Part shown: positions 10,351 to 21,582 of the stretch, piece by piece
Layout of the letters: every line of letters begins with the position of its first letter
How positions within the stretch are numbered: position 1 is the first letter of the stretch
Source of the DNA: Aquilaria yunnanensis
Lineage: Eukaryota; Streptophyta; Magnoliopsida; Malvales; Thymelaeaceae
Length of the DNA: 64,000 bases
Direction: 5' to 3'
Assembly: GCA_039654915.1 (NCBI GenBank)
Contig: CM077600.1
Location: forward strand, 41,276,492 to 41,340,491
The notes under the pieces: model-generated
What the model was told of the DNA's origin: nothing
Seen by the model: only the letters and a program-made list of their open reading frames with translations
Databases searched by the model: none
Program-made: the position numbers and the translations under genes

Positions 10351-13300
10351 ATGGACAAAGAACGTGCTTCTAGATCTGCTCCAATGGTTAGGACCTTCAC
10401 TTCTAACACTTGATATATATTTTGATATTTATCTTGCCTTTAAAATGTTTATATGTTCTCCCTTTCTCAATAACAAGATTTCCAATCATGAATGACTTGA
10501 TGATTGTTGTGAATTAAAAGGATGCTTGTCTTAGCAATATTAGAAACTAAATAGTAACTATTACTGGTGCCATTTTCGTAGAGCAAAAAAATTTCTTACT
10601 ATAGGAGTTCAGATATACTTACATAAAAGTTTAGGTTTTATTATATCTTTTGTCTTCAAAATTATGGTTAGGCATTTTTTTAGTGTCTTCTAATAAATTA
10701 AGGCAAATCAAAACTTAACCTAAGTCTAGCATTCCTATTCAACACAAGGGCTGTACGTTTCTATCTGCTTCATGTTTTTGCTGTTTGCATAAAGGCAGCT
10801 AGATTTTCACTTATGGATGAATATTTATGTTATATTGTAATACTTATACTTTTAGCAGAATATGTATGAAAGTGATATGGACCAAACAAGGGCTAAAAAG
10901 CTGAGGATTCTCCTTCGAGGAGATCATATTTCACAAAACCAACACTCAAGAGCAATAACTTTAGGCTTCGAGCATGGGCCTATTGTTGGAGAGCATGCTT
11001 CTAATGTTGGGATTGCTTCAGAAAGAACACTTCAACAACAATCGAAGGAACAAAGAGGTGGTTCAAAAAAAAAAAAGGCAAACAAGTTTTGTTGGTTCCA
11101 ACCCGTCAGATCAAGAGCTCCCATGGAATCGAGGGGTGAAGCAAGTGGATCAAGAGAACAGAGAGGTGAAGCAAGTGGATCAAGAGAAGACCAAGAAACT
11201 GTTGATATAGAAACAACAAATAACCAGCAACCAAATCAGGGAATATGGCTCATTGGTAAACCAAGCTTTCTTTCTTTGTTTTATATTTCTTGCTTGGAGC
11301 ATATACTATAAGACTTGCACTCTAAGTTAATGAAATTAATATTTTTTGCAGCAAATGATGGAAGCCGTCGCTTTATACCAAGGATCTTATGCGCAGATGA
11401 TTTTTATAAATTACATAACAACGAGAGGATTGAGATCTTTTTGGATAAACATGGCTGGTCATACACATATTCACATCATGTCTTGATGTCGTTTCTTGGT
11501 AGACTTGCTAGAAATTGTGGTTTATGTCCATTGCATATCACAGCCTGGAATAGCAAGGATTTCATTCCATTTAAGGCAAAAATAATAGAATGTGTTCAGG
11601 TTACATTTATGTAATTCATCTTGCTGCCATTTATTTATCATACTTTATTATTATTGATTTGTTATACTAAGACAAATATTGATCATATTTGTTGTATTTA
11701 GATGAATTTTATCTACCCCCAAGGTTTTGCACATACAATTTTGAAAAAGGTTGGTGAGCTGTGGAAAAAACATAAAGGGAGCCTGAAGAGACGCCATTTC
11801 CGTCCTGAGGTTAATTCATTGGAGGATACAATTAAAGGGAAACCTGACTACATTGACAACACACAATGGACACTACTGGTCTCTAGATGGTTTGATGCTG
11901 AGTATCAAGTATTTTTTGAGTTATAGTTTAGCAATTATTCTTACTCATTACTGGTGTTTATATGTAAGTTTTCAATTACCAATTATTTCAGGCAATTTAT
12001 AAGAAAAATGCTGAAAATGGAAAAAATACCATGCCACATACAATGGGGCGAAAAACATATGGTATATTAAGCAAAGAAATGGCAAGATAAGCATTTCATA
12101 CATTTATTGACATCTTATATACAGCTATTGATTGATAATGGTTATGGTTTTCGTTGTTAAAGGTAGAGAAAGATGGGATAGAGCCCGATCGCATTGATCT
12201 TTTTGATACAGCTAGACGAAAAAAAGATGGCTCATGTGTTCGTCAAGAACTTGAACAGAAAGTGGTAGCTAAAAATCTATATTAAAAAACTAAACTATTG
12301 TAGCTTTATTTGTTTCAATCTTTCAGTTATTCCCAAATGTTTATATCCTTTTATTGTATTGAAGGAAGAAGCAAGGTCCTTGAAGTCTAATGGAGTTTCA
12401 GGTTCTAGTACATCATCTGATGACATTTTTAACAAAGTTTGGGGTGCTGAACATAGCGGACGTGTTCGGGGCATGGGATTCGGGGTGACACCTACTTCAT
12501 ATTTTGGACCCTCTCAATCTGTAGGTCGTAGTAATGCTAGCCAAGGATTTGCTATGCCCCATAGTCCTTCAATGGAACAATTCAATGAACTTGCCGGGAT
12601 GGTTAAAGAGATCTATAGCCTTTTGAGTGAGGACATAGCACGTAAACGGGGACAGGTATTGTACTCTTAATTGTTTTGTTTTATGAATTGAGTTAGAAAT
12701 CACATAAATATATTTGTCTTTGCATTTGTTATTTGCTGCTGTAATTTGGTTAGGTAAATAGCAAAACAAGTAATAACAAAAATATGAACAATTGGATACT
12801 TATACATTTGGCCATATTTCATCAGGTTTCTAAAGAATTAATTCATGCATGACACTTCTATGATTGACACCAAAACATAAATGCATTTTAATCTTCCGCT
12901 GGTACTGAATTTCTGTGCCTTCTAATTAATTCATGCATGACACAACTATGATTCACACTTATACATGTTGAAAGATTTAAAAGTTCTCATTGATTTTGTA
13001 CGTTGTAAATAAGCAAGCATTTGCAATCTTATTGTAGCTCTGTGAGTTGGCTAAACATTAGCTGAGAGATTCATGAACCGTGGCAGTTAGTGTAGCTCTG
13101 TAAGAAGTGGATTATTCACTAGTACCACAGTGCACACTAACTGTTTCTAATGAATATTGTCTCTTATGGAGTTGTCTTGTTCGTGAGTTGGTTGTTCTTT
13201 GGACTTCTTTTCTTAGCTGTGAGGGAAATGCTAAAGGTACCAAGTTTTGTACTGAAATAGTGCACGGACTGATTCTGTAGTTTCGGCCTAGAGTTAAAAA

Positions 13301-13708
13301 AAAACATGCAGGGTCCATTAAAATCCAATGGCCTGTGTCACATTTGTCTGTAATTTTGGTAGTATGCTATTCATGACTCCTAGACTATGTTGGTAGGCAT
13401 CCATGAAATCTTCTAGTTCTAGTTATACCATCTACATGAAGATGCATGATTTTAGAAAATTTGTAGCTAGAAGTTTAGGCTGTTGCAGCATGATCAAATA
13501 TGATTCTTCTGATAATTATATTCTTCTATTCTTGGAAGCTTACTGCCTTTGCTGCACATACACTGTTTTAAATAAGCTTACTGCCTTTGCTGCACATACA
13601 CAGTTTACTGCTGTCGATGCCGGAAGTGGTGCTAGGAATGCGTGCTTCCGCTCTTCCCAATCAAGTGATGAGATAGGTACCAACGATGATGAGTTAGGAG
13701 ATGAATAG
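10351..13708 (+). CDS. TNPA-like CACTA transposon protein (Transposase_24, Ptta/En/Spm family)
   Basis: Exons 10351-10386, 10859-11255, 11352-11599, 11702-11908, 11992-12081, 12163-12264, 12365-12655 and 13604-13708 join in frame to give about 491 aa. After a basic, Ser/Gln-rich N-terminus with a duplicated GEASGSREQR / GEASGSRED tract (residues about 95-125) comes the conserved core. It includes SRRFIPRILC, WSYTYSHHVLMSFLGRLA, GFAHTILKKVGELWKKHKGS, LLVSRWFDAEYQ, NAENGKNTMPHTMGRKTYG and a charged KDGIEPDRIDLFDTARRKKDGSC, which is the usual Transposase_24 order. The tail is helical (SMEQFNELAGMVKEIYSLLS). In En/Spm such proteins bind subterminal repeats and assist excision. Intron 5 (12082-12162) appears to use a GC donor. 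The last exon is inferred from phase alone and is the least certain. Confidence 0.72.
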
Positions 13709-14014
13709 ATCTTAGACATGCTAGCTGATTGATAAGTCAAAGAATGTATGATTCTACTTTGCAAGTGTTTGAATTAATGGATCTGCTCCAATTATGTTCA
13801 CAATATTTGATATCACTTTATGTAAGATGGAGGATTAATTTGGATGTTATATATATATGTTTGCACTTTTGTTATGATGTTCAAATGTGTATTATATTTG
13901 TCTTTTTCAGTTGGTGATAGCTAATATAAATACTATGGACGTAAGAATAATGACTATATATTATTAGGCGGAAAGGAAATATTTAAAAAAATAATTTAAA
14001 AAAAAAACCCATAC

Positions 14015-14387
14015 AATTTGGAGCGGTTAACCGCGCCAAATCAACGCACTAAACTTTGTATTTTGGAGCGGGTAACCGTCCCTAAACATGATCCTCTGCA
14101 ACAATACTTTGGACCGGTTAATCGATCCCACATGGAATCGATGGGTCTTCCTCTGCCCAGGCCCTTAGGAGCGGCTAAGTGGTCCAAAATGTTATTTTAC
14201 GTTCGGAGCGGCTAAGAGGTCCAAAATTTCGGAACGGTTATAAAACCGTTCCCAATAATTTAGGAGCGAGTACGGCTGGAGCGGTTTCGCGCAGCGGGGG
14301 GAAACCGTTCCTAATTTTTTTGGAGCGATCAAAACCGGTTCTAAATGGCACTTAAAACCGGTCCTAACTGTTCCGTTTCTTGTAGTG
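14015..14387. repeat. CACTA right subterminal repeat array and terminal inverted repeat
   Basis: The array carries about ten degenerate copies of TTTGGAGCGGTTAACCGNCCC-like motifs in both orientations (for example near 14018, 14065, 14110, 14170, 14205, 14230 and 14265), ending in TTTCTTGTAGTG. It is denser than the left array, as in other CACTA elements. Confidence 0.85.
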
Positions 14388-14390
14388 CCG

Positions 14391-16036
14391 CAAGTTAAGG
14401 GGATTTTTTTTTCTTTCTTTTCTTACATTTAACATCAGGTCTACCACATACATTTAAAATAATTATATGTGTTTCATCATAATAATTATGCATATTATTG
14501 TGTAAAATTGATAATGGTATGCTAAACAGGACACCTTACGATATACTCGTAATTTACAAAGATAACTGCACTGAAAACATTGTTTATAGCATCTATAGCC
14601 GCTGTTTGTTTTCGCCCGATGACTTCGCACGGCATTCACGAATGGCGTTCCCATGTTTCGGATTCATCCTTATTCTTATTTGATTCTTTCAAATTGGCTC
14701 CCATGTTTGATAATCAGATAAATTACATCCATTATCCCAAACCTTTAATTCTTGTTACATTCTCATCCCTAACCTCCAAATCACTCATAGCAGGTTCCTA
14801 ACCTGCAAAAAACATTCCCTTTTTTTCCTTTTCATGATTAAAAAACGTTAATTGTAATGGAAAAAACCATATTAGCATAGAATTGTAAGGAAAATGATAC
14901 ATTTTATTCTTAATCTTAATTATTTATCTTAAATGAGACGTTAACTTCAATTTGCATACAAAAATATCTTTTTGTTACTAAAAAAATTCTTATTTTAAAC
15001 TTATTTTTGAAGATTATTTAAGAAATAATAATTTATGATGAAAATATAATAATTAATTAGTAACTTTTACACACAGTCTAAGAAACTTCAAAACAATTAA
15101 TTGAGTAATTATAGTCATGAATTTTTCCCCAACTTTCAGAGTTAACTAGAATGGTTAATTAAATGACTTCCAAAAAACCGTTAAGTGAATAAAAAAATTA
15201 GCGTTAGCCCTTCTTTAACTGGACCTTATTTAGTCAAATAATTATTTATTGAATGAGGGGAAATAAGCATAACGAAAAAAATTCAAGAAAGAAATAGGAA
15301 ACTACAGTGTCAACTCCTGGAAACTTGATATCTGTCTCAGAAATGCTGAAACTTTCCCATTTGTCTATCTGGCCACCATCTTCATGTCTCCAATTTTCGA
15401 GCTCTTTCAGCACCATGTGGTACCATTGTTTGGCACAACGTAGCACCGAGGTTTGGCTGCCCTATAGACTCCATCCCCAGTGCACGTCGCTTCTTGCTCT
15501 GGCACGTTGGGCTCGCGATGTTGCATGTTTACGATTGTGAGCCAGTAGCATGACGAGCTCAGCTGCACCAGAGCAAGCCACAGCATGCCAAGGTGACATC
15601 GCTGGAAAGATCAACGATCCTCACGTTGTAACTTCTGTTGCCCAATTTTCCATTACACACTTTGATATCATCAAATCACGGTTAGGGTTTTAAAAAAAAA
15701 AAATAAACAAAATGATATTTTCCTAAAGGCTTGATTTGAAGCAAAATTGGTAACCCAACCGTGAGGTTTTTGATACTTAGTCTTCGAAGATGCCCATTTT
15801 CCTTTTACTTGCATGCTCAGTGGTGGCCGGAGATGGGTGAGAGTGTGGCGGACTAAAGGGGTGAAAATGGTGATAGAATCATTAGATGGAAAAGTTTCAA
15901 GATTTCTAAGATAAAAATAAAATTTTTTAGGGGTTATTCTCAATTATAATTATTAATTCTTTGAGTAAACAAGTATTAGTTGATTAAATAAGGTCAATTG
16001 AAGAACAATCCATAGATACTAATTTTTCTAATTTAT
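14391..16036. other. Intergenic DNA with one GC-richer island
   Basis: Mostly AT-rich. A GC-richer island at about 15300-15640 has open frames on both strands (15246-15446 minus, 15307-15540 plus). The minus frame contains AKQWYHMVLKELENW, which looks protein-like, but I cannot assign a family and see no exon structure. It may be a gene relic. No other feature is supported. Confidence 0.4.
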
Positions 16037-16038
16037 TA

Positions 16039-16273
16039 CTCCATCCGTCCCAAAAGTTTTGTTCCATTTGTTTTTGGTAATTAATATAGAATTTTTTATT
16101 TTCAACATTCTAATATATAAATTAAAAAAAACTTTGTATATGAATAATAATTCAAGATATGTAGTTTCTAAATATATATTTTTTATTTTTTCTAACAAAC
16201 AATAATATGAATAAAATTTGAGTTAAAATACAATAAAAAGTTAAATGTATCAAAACTTCTAGGACGGAAGAAA
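16039..16273. mobile_element. Stowaway-like MITE (Tc1/mariner type)
   Basis: The left end reads TA-CTCCATCCGTCCCA, close to the plant Stowaway consensus CTCCCTCCGTYYC. The right end is its imperfect reverse complement, TAGGACGGAAGAAA-TA. Both ends abut TA, the expected target duplication. The 235-bp interior is AT-rich and non-coding. The repeats match for about 30 bp (AAAAGTTTTGNTNCATTT continues on both sides). Confidence 0.8.
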
Positions 16274-16275
16274 TA

Positions 16276-17961
16276 TCTTTTTTCGAAATACATTTAATTC
16301 ACCGTTTTATTTAATTTTGTGACATGCAAAAAGTAAGCATTATTAGAATTTGCTTAATTGTTTTGAAGCTTTTTATAATTTGTAAAATGATTTGAGATGA
16401 ACTACCTTGAAAGTTTTTCTAATATTATTCAATTAAAATTTAGAATAAGAAATTTTTTCTAACAAAATTGGGAATTTGAGTAAGACAACATAGAAGTTAA
16501 CGTATCAGTTGAAATAGAAAAATAACACTAAGAACCAAAAGTGTCATAAGCGCTATAATCTTATACTAATGTTACATTTTTCATCACAGATAATGTTTTT
16601 GGTCGATAATAAAGCAAATATGGAACCTTTTTGTGGATTGGAGACTTGCTACAAGCGATTTAAAAGTTATGAACAAGAATAGAATAAAAATTAAATGTTA
16701 GTAACATTGATGCAATTTACTTTTTGATAATTTAGTTCCAACAATCTATAATAGCGTCAGACAACTTGTCCGGCTGGACCGGGTAAGATCAGTTTTGCTA
16801 TAAGTCTGTAACAAATGGTCCAATACTACTTCATCTACAAAAATGTTATTTCTTGTATTCATTTTTGTGGAATTGATAAATTTAAGATAATTTAAATCAA
16901 CTGACTTATTTTTATTTTTATATTTTTTTTACTTGAAACCAATTTCACTTGAAATTCAATATTATATAAATATAATAATCCATTTGAAAGTAAATTTTTA
17001 TAATATTCTTAAATTTTTATGAATTTTTCTTTTTTAATGAATTAAACTAAAAAAATTCATAAAATTTTAGTAAGATTACAAAAATTATATTTTCAATAGA
17101 TTATTATAACTACATAATATTAACTTTAAATTAAAATTAATTTTAGATAAAAAAATAAAAATAAAAATAAGTTATTTTGAAGTTAATTATTTTAAATTAA
17201 AACGAACTGGATGTTAAGCGAGGGCATCTAACAAATGTATGTGTTGACCACTTTGAAACACAAATAACAAAACAATGATTTCAAAATGTCATTACTTGAG
17301 GAGAGAATTTTCACATTCAGATCACACTCGTATAGTGGCGTTATCTCTTTATTTACACATCAATGTTTCTGCATCTAAATATGTGTTAGCGTTGATTTTA
17401 TGAATACCAAATCACCTGGCAGTCGAAGAAAAGTTCAAAATGTTGAGCCCAATTCATTTGGAATTATTAACATTGCATTAATTAAAAGTGTTTATAATAA
17501 TTATTTACTTAAATTATACATGGAAAAGATTACCTTTTATCATAAAATTTCACTTAATTTTCTATTTCAATTATAAAACTTTTCATTTCTCTAAATAAGT
17601 CATAAAATTTTACAACTGTGTAAATAATCAATCTTAAAAGTTTTCACCTTTCTAAGCAAGTCTCAAAAGTTTGCAACTATGTAAATCCTAAAATTGACCA
17701 CTTTTCTGAAACCAAATTTTTTAAATAATAACTTCAACCATCTAATAACTATCTTACAATAAATTTAAATTGTTAATAATTTTTTTAAAATAATGGGCCA
17801 TGTAAATTATCAATTTCTCATTTTTATAAATTATATTATGTTCAGTAACTATCTTTAAGTAAATATATAACTAACTATTAACACTTTTTTGCAAAGTCTT
17901 AGGATTCAATCAGAAGAGTAGGACAAATTTTAAGACTAAAACTAACATTCTTTCCCAATTA
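16276..17961. other. Very AT-rich intergenic DNA
   Basis: No gene is seen. A roughly 60-bp imperfect direct duplication occurs near 17585-17685 (CATAAAATTTTACAACTGTG versus CTCAAAAGTTTGCAACTATG). The stretch 16900-17200 is almost pure A/T. Confidence 0.5.
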
Positions 17962-17970
17962 TAAACTTAT

Positions 17971-19164
17971 GCGTAAATTCACCAGAGATCACCTAGCTTA
18001 TTTTTATGTCCTAAACGGGTACCTGAATTTCATTTTATCCTAACGAGTTACCTTTTCTTCTATTACGTGTCATATTTAGTTACTTTTTGTCAATTTGACT
18101 ATTAAATTGGATCAAAATGTTGATATGACATTAAATAATACTAAAATAAAAGTAAAATATCAATTTAATCCTCAATATTTTCTAATCACTAATTTTAACC
18201 CATCTAACTATAGAAACCATCAACAAATAACAATCCCCATATTTCTTGTTTAACCTTGGAACCTTCGGTCTCAATCTCTTCACTCTCCTCCTCTTTCATC
18301 TACCTCACTCTCTTCCTCCTCATCCTCTTCACCTTCAAACATTCAGTCCCAATCTCTCCTGCTTGCTTGGTCTCTCTTTCTTGACATAGCCCCTTGTGTT
18401 AAACCCCAATCTCTTTCTCATTTCATGTTAGCTCAAGCGTGCAAAATCATGCCATCGTCAAAGCCACCAGAACCCAAAATCGTACTATCTCTGAACTTGC
18501 GTGCAAATCCCAAATGTGCGAAGTGTCAAACCCAAATTGTGCTTGAATCATCGTTGGTTCAAAATCTTTAGTTTGGGGTTTCTAGGTGGGGAGGAGGATC
18601 TTGGTACAAGTGAATTTCAGGTTAAATTTGGGCAATTGGTCAAGGGTACTGTTGCCTTGGTTTTGCGTGCTCCTTTCTTAATGCTTTGAATCTTGGCAAG
18701 CTATCCATCATGGTTGATGCATTGTCTACATTTTCCAACGGAACATTAGGTCATGCTCCAACAACTCCCCTACTAGAGCCACATGCAAAATGTCACCGAA
18801 ACATCTCTCTCTTTATCTATTTGAGGAGTCGAATGAAATTTTATCGATTGCAATGAACGAGGAATCAAACAAAGGTGGCGGTTCTAAAATGGGGCAGCTA
18901 AGATCTGTGAATTGGGATAAAATTGATGACGAGAACATGAACAATAGATTTAAGGTTTAGAATTGATTTCCTAAAAAGTTAGAGGGCTGGAAGTGTTATT
19001 TTATTATTTTTTTTAATCTATTTTTTATGTTACATCAACATTTTCCATCTAACATAATAGTCAAATTGACGGAAAATAGCTAATTAGGACAAAGTACCTC
19101 GTTAGAACAATATAAAATTCAGGAGACGAAAATAAATTAGATAATCCTCTATGAATTTTACCCG
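17971..19164. mobile_element. Mutator-like element with long inverted repeats, 1.2 kb
   Basis: The first ~130 bp from 17971 (GCGTAAATTCACC, then CCTGAATTTCATTTTATCCTAACGAG) reappear inverted at 19040-19164, with divergence. Flanks are TAAACTTAT (17962-17970) and TAAACCTAT (19165-19173), a 9-bp target duplication with one mismatch, which fits the Mutator superfamily. The interior 18240-18960 is more GC-rich, with CT-rich leader-like sequence and fragments of open frame (for example 18501-18689), so host DNA capture is possible. No transposase is present. Confidence 0.7.
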
Positions 19165-19173
19165 TAAACCTAT

Positions 19174-19942
19174 TCAAATCCTATACTTCTAAGAAGCCCA
19201 AGAAGCTGCAAAGGTGTCAGTTCAAGGTTTCCTCATGAACCTCAAATCAACAGCTGTTCGTTTTAAGTTAAATTTAATGTATTACCATAAATTATTCCTA
19301 TATAAAGTAATAATTTGCACAAATCATCAATCTATTGGAATGTTACACTTTAAGAAGGTCAAAAAAACAAATTTGATAATACTTTTTTCATAAAAGCAAG
19401 TATTTTTATTCATTTATTTTTCTTTTTTAGGTTGGGTAAGTAGAAAATAAATAAAACATATTTTCTTAAATGGTAAAGTTTCAATAAATTAATAATTTAG
19501 ATAATGATCACTTCAGAATAATACACGATAATGTATTAATATTAATTCGAAACTGGCCGCAAATTATTCTACCCGGAAAGAGCACTTCCTCGAAGGAGCC
19601 CGCTAAATGCCTAAATTCCTGGCGCCCAACAGCTTAAAATACCTAGAATGAAAACTCCCTCGCATATTGCATGTTATAAAACAGTTTACAAGCTACGCCA
19701 ACTTTGAGCTCTTCAAACTAGGCAAAGGGAAAAAACTCCATCGCATCAAAACAACTCGATACAAGGAAGGTCCAACATTTAACAGGCTGGAGAAAATGAT
19801 GTACAAACAAGCACTTAATGCACGACAAGCCTAAACAAGGCTGAGCTACATCTTGTACAAAGTTGGAGACAGCTTACAACTTGACCTTCCAATATAAATA
19901 GCAATAAGATGGTGCGATAAGGTTAGTTGTGTTAAACAGGTG
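19174..19942. other. Intergenic DNA plus 3' UTR of the RRM gene
   Basis: No coding signal. The part nearest 19943, probably from about 19560, is less AT-rich and is likely the 3' UTR of the minus-strand RNA-binding protein gene. Confidence 0.5.
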
Positions 19943-21220
19943 TCACCTATTTCGATGCACATCCAGTGTTGCACCAAAAACCCTTCGACTGTATTCATAA
20001 CTGGTCCCATTTGAACGTGAGCCATGCCCATTAGGGTGTGGACTGACACCAGGAGGTGGTGGAACTGCACATAAAGGAGTTATTCAGATGCATGAATTGG
20101 AGCTGCTCCCATGAAACAGTACTACTAATGGAAAGAACCACCAAATAAATTACCTTGGGAGTAATGAGAAGGATAAGCTGCTACTCCTGAATGTGTTGAC
20201 AACCTCGTAGCATGATGAGATATCTCCATATTGTTATTTGATGCTGGGTAAGGCCGATGTCTGTTGAATGAATCGGGTGTAGATGTGAAGGAACCCGATA
20301 GATTCTGTGAAGATTTGTCCTGCCCGGAGATCTGGATATTAAAGTTAAAAAACAAATTTAGATGCATCAAGCATGGAACCATCAGGCTCAATGTTCTAAC
20401 AAACAGGTGCCAAAAAATGCATAAAAATGCTGAGTTCTACATATCATTCCCCGACAAAGCTTTTATCTTTCAAATGAATCCCTATTGCATTAGCTTCCTA
20501 CCACAGTACCATCATCAAAAAGAGCAGACCCTACAACCAGTACATTTAACCGCAATAGGTTATGAATGTGAATTTATTGCTAAGCAAACCGAAACTACCC
20601 AAAACATACGAAAACCTTCATAAAAGAAAGAAAGCAGGCAGCCCACAACTTGGACAGATTAAAATTCCATGAAAACAAACAGAGAATCGAAGTCTGGGAA
20701 CTAACCCCGAATTTCAGAGTTCGGTTGTAAAGAGTGACAAGGCCAGAGAAAAGCTTAACGGCATACTCAGCAATCTCTTCGGTTTCGTACTCTGCAAAGG
20801 CATAACCTTTGGGCTTGTCGGTCTCCCTATCGCGCGGAATGTGCAAATCAATAACCCTCCCCGCTTGAATTAGAATATCATACAAAACTCTGTCGCTTAC
20901 CCTCTCGTCCAAATTACCTATACAGTCGAGGAAAAAGAACATATAAATAAACCCCTCCTGAAACATTAAAAAAAAAAAAAAAGAGCAAGCAAAATAGACG
21001 ATTTGCAAATTCAAAAGCGCAAAATCAATTTAAAATGGTTAAAAACCAGACAAATCAAATTTGACAAGTATTTAAACGAAAACGAAAAGTCACGCGGAGA
21101 TCCAAACACCCGTACGAGCACGGGGGGATTTCTTAATTGAAATCAAAATTAAACAGAATTTGTTAGGCGAGGGGCGGAAAACTAACCGATGTATACTGTG
21201 CAAGAAGGATTTGTCGACAT
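19943..21220 (-). CDS. Small single-RRM RNA-binding protein, SF3B4/SAP49-like RRM
   Basis: Four exons on the minus strand, 21220-21187, 20917-20706, 20331-20154 and 20064-19943, join in frame to give 181 aa. The RRM occupies residues about 7-83, with RNP2 CTVYIGNL and RNP1 KGYAFAEY intact. The beta-alpha pattern (DERVSDRVLYDILIQAGRVI, then DLHIPRDRETDKP) resembles RRM1 of splicing factor SF3B4. The remainder is low-complexity, rich in Ser, Asn, His, Tyr and Pro (VPPPPGVSPHPNGHGS), ending ATLDVHRNR. SF3B4 has two RRMs and a longer Pro-rich tail, so this is a shorter relative, not the subunit itself. A role in nuclear RNA binding or splicing is inferred from the domain. The start at 21220 gives the RRM its normal N-terminus. 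Confidence 0.88.
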
Positions 21221-21582
21221 TGTTGAGGTATCTGAAAACCCTAGCTAGCCGATTGTTCAAGGCCGTTCAAGGAGATCCGCCTATCGGACGCAGCGTCAAG
21301 GCAACAAGGAAGAATCGACCCGGACAATAGGATCAAAATTTCGAAATCAAATCAATCTGTTCGGAGTTTTTTAACTGAGGGCGATGATTCTCCGACTCCG
21401 ATTAGGAATCGGCTGTCGCTCGATCGGCTGTCGTTGACTTCGATGACTAGGGATTTGCCTTGTCTAGGACGCCGTGCTAAAAGCAATAACTCAAATTTGC
21501 GGGCAAAATGCAGCGTCGGTCACTAAAGGTTTAGTTAATTTTCAAATGGGTAATTTTTGTTGTATTAATTTCTTTAATAATA
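21221..21582. promoter_or_regulatory. 5' region of the RRM gene
   Basis: GC-richer sequence from 21221 to about 21480 is the likely 5' UTR and core promoter of the minus-strand RRM gene. No specific box is strong enough to name. Confidence 0.45.

Larger units (their letters stand above)
7678..14387. mobile_element. CACTA (En/Spm) DNA transposon, 6.7 kb, apparently non-autonomous
   Basis: The left end begins CACTACAAGAAA and the right end is its reverse complement, TTTCTTGTAGTG. Both are flanked by the same 3-bp direct repeat CCG (7675-7677 and 14388-14390), the target duplication expected for CACTA elements. Both ends carry subterminal arrays of GGAGCGGTTAACCG-like motifs. The interior holds a Transposase_24/TNPA-like gene (10351-13708). 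I found no frame for the large TNPD/TNP2 (Transposase_21) protein, so mobility would need a helper in trans. Intact ends and a perfect target duplication suggest a fairly young insertion. The flanks read GATATACCG on the left and CCGCAAGTTAAGG on the right, so the pre-insertion site can be inferred with one CCG. Confidence 0.92.

Noticed and set aside
15246..15540. Overlapping frames on both strands in a GC-richer island
   Set aside because: One reads protein-like (AKQWYHMVLKELENW), but there is no family match, exon border or start that I can defend.
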